DNA of 64,000 nucleotides, from assembly GCA_002162955.1 (NCBI GenBank), contig MABD01000024.1:248001-312000 (forward strand), read 5' to 3'. Positions 54,285 to 61,077 of this stretch are shown piece after piece (position 1 is the stretch's first letter; each line of letters starts with the position of its first letter). Origin of the DNA: Gammaproteobacteria bacterium 45_16_T64. Its GTDB lineage: Bacteria > Pseudomonadota > Gammaproteobacteria > Pseudomonadales > Ketobacteraceae. A program made the position numbers and the translations under genes. Under the pieces are notes generated by a model that saw only the letters and a list, made by a program, of their open reading frames with translations, was not told the origin of the DNA and made no database searches.

Positions 54285-55165
54285 TGAACAATGATGATCG
54301 TTCAAGCGATGATATGATCGCTGATCTATATCAGTCGTCAAAACGTGCCTCAGTGGCGGATAAATGTGAACCCTCCTCAGCAGTAGATAATGCGATCTTA
54401 GGGATGGCGAAGGAAGCATCGCTTACTCGAAACACAGGGGAAGAAACCGCTAATGTCGTGAATATAGAGAGTACTGTTAAGAGCGCTCTTAGCAGTACTA
54501 AAAGGAAGCCTAATTCTCGATGGGCTATACCCAACTCCTTCGTAGCATGTCTTATCATCAGTGTGACGGTGGGTCTAATATACCGTGAAAATGCGGATTA
54601 CATAGGGCTTGGTGATTCTACTGTGAATGAATACGAAATACCTTATCCTACGACAATGACATCCTCTTTGAGCAATGCGGATAATAAGGATAGTGAAGAT
54701 AAGCGGATGGAAGCAGACGCAGATGAAGCCTTGGGTGTCATGCAAGAAACCATCGTAAGTGAAGAAGTTGTTGCACCAATGATGTCCATACAGGCAGTAC
54801 AGGCGAAGAAGAGCAAAGCGAAACCGATAGCCAAAGCCAAACTTATGGCAAGACCGATGCTTGCCCCGCGTGAACTAAAACGGGCCCGTAAACAAGAAGG
54901 GCGTGCTATCGGCAACGTCCAGTCTTATGATACTTTTGATGATGAGTCAGAGTTTGTAGAGTCCTTGGCGCCGAGTGTGAGTTCAGATCAGGTGCTTCAT
55001 AAGGAAGTGAGCGATGAACAACAAGCAATTGCACAGATTCGATTCGATAGGATACGTCACTTGGTTAGCGGCGGGGATATCGAGGGCGCTCGGGCTGCTG
55101 TAAAAGCGCTTCTGATTGAGTATCCTGCGTTAACATTACCCAGTGACCTGGCGTTTCTGCGGTAA
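54284..55165 (+). CDS. Single-pass membrane protein, possible anti-sigma factor
   Basis: This 293-residue protein starts at GTG 54284 by overlap with the sigma gene. An 80-residue cytoplasmic N-terminal part (DMIADLYQSSKRAS...) is followed by one membrane segment (about 81-100) and a periplasmic part. The periplasmic part has an acidic linker, a Lys/Ala/Pro-rich stretch (KKSKAKPIAKAKLMARPML) and a short helical C-terminal domain (DRIRHLVSGGDIEGARAAVKALL). This is the usual layout of an anti-sigma factor, but there is no zinc motif HxxxCxxC. It may sense envelope state with the VWA lipoprotein. Confidence 0.7.
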   Translation: MNNDDRSSDDMIADLYQSSKRASVADKCEPSSAVDNAILGMAKEASLTRNTGEETANVVNIESTVKSALSSTKRKPNSRWAIPNSFVACLIISVTVGLIYRENADYIGLGDSTVNEYEIPYPTTMTSSLSNADNKDSEDKRMEADADEALGVMQETIVSEEVVAPMMSIQAVQAKKSKAKPIAKAKLMARPMLAPRELKRARKQEGRAIGNVQSYDTFDDESEFVESLAPSVSSDQVLHKEVSDEQQAIAQIRFDRIRHLVSGGDIEGARAAVKALLIEYPALTLPSDLAFLR

Positions 55166-55185
55166 GTCGGAGCAGTAGTTTTTGG

Positions 55186-56190
55186 TCAAAAATGTAGAGA
55201 AAATCCAGCAGAGGTAGCGGTTGATTCCCACACTACCTCGTTGAGTTGGGTACCAGCCTTGGTGCCGTCGGAAAAATACACCACATCATCGCCCTTATTG
55301 GTCTTCCAATCTTCTATTCGATAGGTCACCCATAAAGAGAAGCGGGGGGATGCAAAATACTGATATTTGAATTCGAGATTGTTGCCGGTGCCTGTTGCCC
55401 AGTGAGCAAAACTCTTCGGGTGATCAAAGTCGCTACGTAAATTCCAGTTTGCTTCCGCGTAATAATCGGTAATTAAGAACTCCCAGAGCAGTCCTAAGTG
55501 ATGATTTTCTCCTCGGTAAGTCGCGTCAAACGCGAAAATTGCGCTATTCCACACAGCTTCATATTTGCTGTTGAGTTCTGATGTAAAGGGACCAATGGGG
55601 AGAGAGGCGGCTCGCGTATCGATAATCTGAACTCCGTTCCTCATGCGTAAGTATTGTTGGCTGTAGTTGTATCCAACAAAAGGTGTGACAAAGAATCTTT
55701 CGTTCCATTGTAATGGATAGCCAATGACAATTTTTCCGTCTAGCGTGGTTGATCCATCTGGATTGGATTCACTCCGACTATATTCGTCGGTTCGATTGTT
55801 CCCGTTGTAATCAGAATCTATGACTAATCCATCCCTATTCTTACCGGATTTGATATCAATATTGATATCAAATTTCTTTAAAAACCCTTGATTAAAGTGT
55901 AAATGTACCGAGCCTTGGAGTTCAGTGATAGTTAAGTTTTCGTAGGTGAGTTCTGACAAAATATTGGGAGTATTTCTACCGGAGGAGTCACTTGCGATGC
56001 TCCAGCGTAATTCTGCTTCGCGTGTCCCCGTGCCTAATGATAAGGAGATATCGGCATAGCTCTCATCGTAATAGTAATCGTCAAACAATGCCTCAGATGC
56101 GAATGACTCAACGCAAAGGAGTATGCCAATCACAATAGATAATGGAATCGAGAGGTATACATGAGAGATTGGTTGGCTTACTTCCGCCAT
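55186..56190 (-). CDS. Outer-membrane beta-barrel protein (omptin-like)
   Basis: This 334-residue protein has a signal peptide and ends in HF (STATSAGFSLHF), the outer-membrane insertion signal. Repeated amphipathic strands run through it. AELRWSIASDSS and WRLxxE-type segments resemble omptin-fold proteins and the protochlamydial outer membrane protein group. The catalytic Asp/His pairs of omptin proteases are not securely visible, so protease activity is not claimed. It is convergent with the anti-sigma-like gene. Confidence 0.68.
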   Translation of the reverse strand: MAEVSQPISHVYLSIPLSIVIGILLCVESFASEALFDDYYYDESYADISLSLGTGTREAELRWSIASDSSGRNTPNILSELTYENLTITELQGSVHLHFNQGFLKKFDINIDIKSGKNRDGLVIDSDYNGNNRTDEYSRSESNPDGSTTLDGKIVIGYPLQWNERFFVTPFVGYNYSQQYLRMRNGVQIIDTRAASLPIGPFTSELNSKYEAVWNSAIFAFDATYRGENHHLGLLWEFLITDYYAEANWNLRSDFDHPKSFAHWATGTGNNLEFKYQYFASPRFSLWVTYRIEDWKTNKGDDVVYFSDGTKAGTQLNEVVWESTATSAGFSLHF

Positions 56191-56416
56191 TGCTACTTAA
56201 ACCCTAAGAAATGAAGAACTACGAAACGGTTATTTAAGTAATAGTTGGTAATTACAAATGAACTAAATATTTGTTTTTTATAGGTTTTCTGGTTGATATA
56301 AAATCATTGCAGGGAAAAACAGAAAACGGACTAATTTCATGCAGTTAGCGAATGATTCTGGTAGTCTTTTCTAAACCGTCAGTTATTTGTCGAGTCAAAC
56401 AGTGTTAGGGGGAATT

Positions 56417-56464
56417 ATGTACAGTTGTTCCACTTCTTATGGGATATTGGACATTTACCATTGA
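56417..56464 (+). CDS. Possible 15-residue leader peptide overlapping the YgjP start
   Basis: An ATG at 56417 follows AGGGGG by four bases, the best ribosome-binding site in this gap. It encodes MYSCSTSYGILDIYH and stops with TGA at 56462-56464, overlapping the TTG at 56461 that opens the YgjP frame (TTGA). This would couple the two translations. It may instead be a chance frame; there is no conservation evidence. Confidence 0.35.
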   Translation: MYSCSTSYGILDIYH

Positions 56465-57162
56465 AATCAATTGAGTACTCTTTGGTGTTAAGTAAGCGAA
56501 AAACCATCGCAATTATTGTAAAGCCGGATCAATCTGTAGAAGTACGTGCCCCCAGGCGTGTGTCTAAGCGGGAGGTCGAATCCTTTCTTCAGCTAAAGCA
56601 GGCTTGGGTACTCTCTAAGTTGAACGAATTTTCCTTACGTCCTGCGCCTCATCAGCCCATATTTGAACTGGGTGCCAGTCACTATTTTCTGGGAGAACCT
56701 CATCGATTGGTTGACGCTACGAAGGCAATACAGGGGCAGCAAATGGGGCTTGCGCTCTCTTATGAAGACGATGTAATTCCTCTTAGATCCATTGATGGTG
56801 CAACATCAGCCCAGGTTGAGCGTAAGTTAGACCAGTGGTATCGGGTTGAGGCGTTAGCCTTGTTCCAAGAGCGTCATGATTATTGGCGCGAGCAGATGGA
56901 AGAATTTTTGTTGCCAGAGTCTGTTGTGACATTAAGGAAGATGAAACGTCGATGGGGCAGTTGTAGTATTCATGGGAAAATCACCTTTAGCACTGCTTTG
57001 GCAAAGTATCCCTTGCAATGTATTGATTCTGTGGTGGTTCATGAGTTATGCCATCTGCTGGAATTTTCACATAACCAACGTTTTTATGGCTTTATGGATC
57101 AGGTATATCCAGACTGGAAGCTAGGTGACAAGTTACTGCAGTCGCTAAGTTGGCAATATTAG
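56461..57162 (+). CDS. YgjP-like metalloprotease (DUF45)
   Basis: This 233-residue protein probably starts at TTG 56461 (LKSIEYSLVLSKRKTIAIIVKPDQSVEVRAP), as homologs begin with the same IEYxLxRSKRKT segment. An upstream TTG at 56425 adds about 12 residues. The family core KRRWGSCSIHGKITFSTALAKYP is followed by the zinc site HELCHLLEFSHNQRFY. SprT-like fold proteins of this type are thought to act in protein or nucleic acid quality control, without a proven substrate. It is the only TTG start in the window that I can support; no ribosome-binding site precedes it. Confidence 0.82.
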   Translation: MKSIEYSLVLSKRKTIAIIVKPDQSVEVRAPRRVSKREVESFLQLKQAWVLSKLNEFSLRPAPHQPIFELGASHYFLGEPHRLVDATKAIQGQQMGLALSYEDDVIPLRSIDGATSAQVERKLDQWYRVEALALFQERHDYWREQMEEFLLPESVVTLRKMKRRWGSCSIHGKITFSTALAKYPLQCIDSVVVHELCHLLEFSHNQRFYGFMDQVYPDWKLGDKLLQSLSWQY

Positions 57163-57220
57163 TTATCTGTAGTTGGCTTAGCTATACTCCATAGATTGTT
57201 AGCAGAGGATACTGATAATC

Positions 57221-58003
57221 ATGGATAACGCGGTACTGTGGGAGAGGATTAGAGCAGAAGTTGTGGAGGAAGCGGGCAAAGAACCGATTCTTGCGAGTTT
57301 CTTTCACTCCACCATATTAAATCACAGTAGTTTAGAGTGTTCGCTGAGTTTTCATTTGGCCAATAAACTGGACTCACTAACGTTACCCGCAATCGCGGTG
57401 CGAGAGATAATACTGCGGGCATTCTCAGAAGATCCGAGCATTGCAAATTTCGTTTGCCAAGATATAAGAGCCGTCGTAGATAGGGATCCAGTATGCTCCA
57501 ATTATTCAGTCCCTTTTCTCTACTTTAAAGGTTTTCAGGCGCTTCAGGCATACCGGGTTTCTCATTGGTTATGGAATCAGGGGCGAGAATCGTTGGCACT
57601 GTTTTTTCAAAATCAGATATCGGTTGTATTCGGTGTTGATATTCACCCTGCTGCAAAAGTGGGTGGCGGTATATTGGTGGATCACGCGACGGGCATTGTT
57701 GTGGGGGAGACTGCAGTTATTGAAGATGATGTGTCCATTATGCAACAAGTCACCTTAGGCGGAACAGGTAAAGAAAGTGGTGATCGACATCCGAAAATTC
57801 GTCGTGGTGTATTGGTTGCGACAGGAGCCAAAGTGCTTGGTAACGTTGAGGTAGGAGAAGGGGCGAAGGTTGCGGCAGGCAGTGTCGTACTTGAGTCTGT
57901 TCCCCCGCACACTACGGTGGCAGGTGTTCCTGCGAAAGTGGTGGGGCGGCCTTGTTGTCAGTCACCATCGCTAAATATGGATCAGAACATAGAGGATAGT
58001 TAA
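57221..58003 (+). CDS. cysE: Serine O-acetyltransferase
   Basis: This 260-residue protein has the N-terminal helical domain (LWERIRAEVVEEAGKEPILASFFHSTILNHSSLECSLSFHLANKL) and the left-handed hexapeptide beta-helix (FGVDIHPAAKVGGGILVDHATGIVVGETAVIEDDVSI...). The catalytic His lies in VDHATG. It makes O-acetylserine for cysteine synthesis. The C-terminus is the usual tail that binds CysK, here ending EDS rather than the typical Ile, so CysK binding may be weaker. It is convergent with the P450 gene. Confidence 0.95.
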   Translation: MDNAVLWERIRAEVVEEAGKEPILASFFHSTILNHSSLECSLSFHLANKLDSLTLPAIAVREIILRAFSEDPSIANFVCQDIRAVVDRDPVCSNYSVPFLYFKGFQALQAYRVSHWLWNQGRESLALFFQNQISVVFGVDIHPAAKVGGGILVDHATGIVVGETAVIEDDVSIMQQVTLGGTGKESGDRHPKIRRGVLVATGAKVLGNVEVGEGAKVAAGSVVLESVPPHTTVAGVPAKVVGRPCCQSPSLNMDQNIEDS

Positions 58004-58017
58004 GCATAGAAGAAAAA

Positions 58018-58046
58018 ATGCGATCCAACGATGTGTTAGATCGCAT
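58018..58046. terminator. Convergent terminator between cysE and the P450 gene
   Basis: ATGCGATC pairs with GATCGCAT across a 13-base loop in the 49-bp gap between the two convergent stops. An A-run before the left arm gives a T-run for the minus-strand P450 gene. Confidence 0.65.
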
Positions 58047-58052
58047 GAGTAT

Positions 58053-59537
58053 TTACGCAGCGCTTTCTGTTTCTATAGCGGGACAACCATAGTCGGATGG
58101 GCGTATTTTCTTAACCGTAATAGGAACTCCCAGTTGAGGCTCGGTCTGTCCGCCAATTAGTCTCGAACGTGGCAGGGTATTAGTCCCTTCAAACTCGGAG
58201 CCAAACTCTACACGTCGGGCAAATTCTGAGAAGATGACCCTGAGTTGTTGGCGAGCATGCCCCATGCCAACACAGGCCCTTCGACCGCCACCAAAAGGCA
58301 TGAATTCACTGGGTTTAAAGGATCGATTACCGCCGTTTTTGTCCATCCAACGTTCAGGGTTGAATTTTAATGCATCATCGCCATAAATATCTGTTCTGCG
58401 GTGAGTTAAATAAATATTTGGTAATACCGCAGTACCTGCAGGGATCAGCCATTTTCCAATTTTGGTATCTTGCTTTAGCCATCGGATAAATCCAGGCGCA
58501 GAGGGCGTTATGCGTTGTGATTCGTTTAAGCACGCAGTCAAATAAGGCAATTGAGATGCTAGGAATGGGTCGTGTTTTCCCTCTTTTTGGATGAAACCTA
58601 CAACTTCTTCTCTGATTTTTGTGTTTTCTTCAGGCTGTTGTTGGAGCCAAATCATTAGCCAGGCTGCGGTTGCTGCACTGGTTTCATGCCCTCCAATCAT
58701 CAGCCCATACACTTCAGAAATAACCCGTTCTTCGGCGAGAAGGTTGCCGTCAGCATCGGTTGTTCTTGCAAGCGATGACAGCGTATGGGATTCCGTTTCG
58801 TCCATACGAGAACGAATATCTCGTATATCTTCTCGGAGTAGTGCACCCAGTTGAACTTTTAGATCCACACCTCGTTTCCAGGGTAATAGGCCTTTTTTAG
58901 CATTACCCATTTTTCCTGATTCAGAACGAGAAATATACTGTTTATTCAAGAACTGTCTAAATTTACGGGCACCAACGACAGAGGCCAATGTGAAATTGAT
59001 ATCGCTGTTTGCTTCCATGATCCAATTAAGCATTAGTTCTTTATAGCGATCTTTACGTTCACCTTCGCGTAAATTAAACAATGTCGCACAGGTAATATCC
59101 ATGGTGATATCACCAATTAGACGGGGACCGTCGAATTGGTCAGACACATTCCAGGAATCAATGTGCTCGTTAACAATTTCATACATCATATTGGCGCGAA
59201 TCTTCATTCGATCACCACTAAAATGAGGGATAATTAATTTTCGAGCTTCGTGGTGCGCCTCATCATTTGAAAAGACCAAATTACTTTCACCCAGATCAAA
59301 AGGTAGTTGCACTAAGCTACCATCTATTTGGTCCCGTTTGAGTCTAAGGATGTCCTTTATCATATCAGGATCTGACGTCCAAACCATAGGCCCTTGGCCT
59401 GGGAATGTAAGGGTAAAAGTATCTCCGAGTTCGGCCTGCTTTTCTTCGAAGTAGTCCCAAATACCAATGCCTAAAGCCAATGCTTGTTTAAATTTGTTTT
59501 CTTTGGGAATAGGGGGGAGTTGTGGTTGTTCGCTCAT
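58053..59537 (-). CDS. Cytochrome P450
   Basis: This 494-residue protein starts at ATG 59537 with GGAGG 6 bases upstream; a longer frame from 59588 lacks that signal. All P450 landmarks are present: I-helix GGHETSA, K-helix ExxR (ESQR), and the heme loop FGGGRRACVG with the thiolate Cys422. It is cytoplasmic with no membrane anchor. It probably hydroxylates a hydrophobic compound. It is 75 bp after the VOC gene and likely in one operon controlled by the divergent TetR gene at 60423. Redox partners are not encoded here. Confidence 0.94.
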   Translation of the reverse strand: MSEQPQLPPIPKENKFKQALALGIGIWDYFEEKQAELGDTFTLTFPGQGPMVWTSDPDMIKDILRLKRDQIDGSLVQLPFDLGESNLVFSNDEAHHEARKLIIPHFSGDRMKIRANMMYEIVNEHIDSWNVSDQFDGPRLIGDITMDITCATLFNLREGERKDRYKELMLNWIMEANSDINFTLASVVGARKFRQFLNKQYISRSESGKMGNAKKGLLPWKRGVDLKVQLGALLREDIRDIRSRMDETESHTLSSLARTTDADGNLLAEERVISEVYGLMIGGHETSAATAAWLMIWLQQQPEENTKIREEVVGFIQKEGKHDPFLASQLPYLTACLNESQRITPSAPGFIRWLKQDTKIGKWLIPAGTAVLPNIYLTHRRTDIYGDDALKFNPERWMDKNGGNRSFKPSEFMPFGGGRRACVGMGHARQQLRVIFSEFARRVEFGSEFEGTNTLPRSRLIGGQTEPQLGVPITVKKIRPSDYGCPAIETESAA

Positions 59538-59612
59538 GTCTGCCTCCGGTAATAAAATCAACTTGGCATTGCGACTACTTTTCTGCAACGCAGTGTCTAT
59601 AGATGGGTGCTC

Positions 59613-60080
59613 TTATCCATAGGACCATTGTTTGGCAGGTTTCATACCCTCTTTCCATTGTAAAAATTGTACGTCGATCCAAATGGGAAGCAGATACCGA
59701 AAGTAATAGAAGTGGGTCACGACAGGGCCCGCCTCGAAGTCGTCACCAACGTGCATTAATTCCACACGTGGATCTTTCTTTTGCCATTCCTTCACTTTTT
59801 CAAGCGTTTCATCGACCTCGTTCCAAGTGTCCACCAAGAAACCAATGTGGTCATAGCTTTGCAGCGTCAACGGTTTTGGGTCTTCTGCGAGGAAAAAGAA
59901 TTGGCTGAATTCAGTGTCGGTGCTGATTAGAAATTTGTTGGGGACATCAAGATCCACCATCGGCACTTCGATACTAGTGCACCCAAAAATATCCCCATAG
60001 AAAGCAATAAGGTTTTCTTTTTCTTTATCGATCATGCCAATAGGAACAGTGAGCTCCATGTGATTAAAACGTAATGGCAT
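59613..60080 (-). CDS. VOC family protein (glyoxalase/dioxygenase-like)
   Basis: This 155-residue protein opens LRFNHMELTVPIGMIDKEKENLIAFYGDIFGC and later has YDHIGFLVDTWNEVDETLEKVKEW, the paired beta-alpha-beta modules of the vicinal-oxygen-chelate fold. GAGGAG precedes the start. The possible metal residues are HME and YDHIG. It could be an isomerase, dioxygenase or binding protein. It is the first gene of the P450 operon and faces the TetR/RND operon across two operators. Confidence 0.85.
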   Translation of the reverse strand: MPLRFNHMELTVPIGMIDKEKENLIAFYGDIFGCTSIEVPMVDLDVPNKFLISTDTEFSQFFFLAEDPKPLTLQSYDHIGFLVDTWNEVDETLEKVKEWQKKDPRVELMHVGDDFEAGPVVTHFYYFRYLLPIWIDVQFLQWKEGMKPAKQWSYG

Positions 60081-60133
60081 AGTGAGTTCTCCTCAGTCAT
60101 GTTTTATGTTGGAATATTGAGACTACTAATAAA

Positions 60134-60149
60134 CTTTACATGCGTAAAG
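60134..60149. promoter_or_regulatory. Probable TetR operator 1 (CTTTAC-ATGC-GTAAAG)
   Basis: A perfect inverted repeat of 6-bp arms around 4 bases lies 54 bp upstream of the VOC start. The same arms and spacing recur at 60242, so this is probably a binding site for the TetR protein encoded at 60423. Confidence 0.72.
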
Positions 60150-60241
60150 TAATATTAGTGGGTTATTTTTTAGATGCAAGATAACGAAAATAGATAAGGT
60201 GTTTTTATAACTATAAAGTTGCAATCGAATTTCAAATATAA

Positions 60242-60257
60242 CTTTACGTTAGTAAAG
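60242..60257. promoter_or_regulatory. Probable TetR operator 2 (CTTTAC-GTTA-GTAAAG)
   Basis: This is the second copy of the CTTTAC-N4-GTAAAG inverted repeat, 92 bp centre-to-centre further along from the first and 166 bp before the TetR start. The pair would coordinate the two divergent operons. The rest of the 342-bp gap shows no other strong element. Confidence 0.72.
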
Positions 60258-60422
60258 ATATATTGCTATGCTGTAAATCATTCACTCATTCGGTTTCATA
60301 GTAACCAAGTGTTGATAGTGGCAAGGTCGTTACAAGAAATAATGGGAGCTACCCGGTATTTTTGATAAACTCCTTTAAAATTATCGATTTGGCGATGTGT
60401 TACTAAGGTGAAATAAGCGCAT

Positions 60423-61055
60423 ATGAGCAAAGAAATCTGGTTGGATGAGTCACCTGCGACTTCTCGGCGGGAACGTAGAAAACAGGAATTTCGGGAAAAA
60501 ATCATCGAGTCGGCGATCATGTTGTTCGAAAAGAACGGGTGTGATGCAACGACGTTGGAGGATATATGTGATATTGCAGAGATATCCAGGCCAACTTTCT
60601 ACAGTTATTACGCATCGAAGCAGGAATTGATCGATGCATTGGGGCAAAAGTTGTGGCTTAACGTAATAAAGGAGCTGACTTCTGAGTCTCTGGCGAAGCA
60701 TGAGTCGACTCAGCAGTATATACAGTCATTTCTCGAACTAACGCGGCGTGAAATTGTTAAATACAGCAGGCTTGAGAAAGAGCTAATTCGTCAAATTATG
60801 AGTAACGATCCGGGTGATAGCCGAACTGCCAATATTCTCAATGGTATGACCAGTATGTTGATGAGCATTTATTCCCAAGGAAAAAAGAAAGGGGATATTG
60901 GTAATCGCTATCCGGTGGATTTTCTTGCTGAGATGACAATGGGTAGCATTTCGTCAGTGATGATGAATTGGGCATTGGATCCTGATTTTCCCATAGAAAA
61001 GCGGCTTAAGCAGCTAGCAGATTACATACCTAGCATGTTGGAGCTTAATAAATAA
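60423..61055 (+). CDS. TetR family regulator of the P450/VOC and RND operons
   Basis: This 210-residue protein has RRERRKQEFREKIIESAIMLFEKNGCDATTLEDICDIAEISRPTFYSYYASKQELIDAL, a clear TetR DNA-binding domain. The C-terminal domain is about 140 residues with a motif FLAEMTMGSISSVMMNWALDPDF typical of TetR regulators of lipid or hydrophobic-compound pathways. It lies 22 bp before the RND permease and faces the VOC-P450 operon across two matching operators. It should respond to a hydrophobic acyl or ring compound. Confidence 0.93.
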   Translation: MSKEIWLDESPATSRRERRKQEFREKIIESAIMLFEKNGCDATTLEDICDIAEISRPTFYSYYASKQELIDALGQKLWLNVIKELTSESLAKHESTQQYIQSFLELTRREIVKYSRLEKELIRQIMSNDPGDSRTANILNGMTSMLMSIYSQGKKKGDIGNRYPVDFLAEMTMGSISSVMMNWALDPDFPIEKRLKQLADYIPSMLELNK

Positions 61056-61077
61056 TGTAAATGTTGTAGGTATCTTA

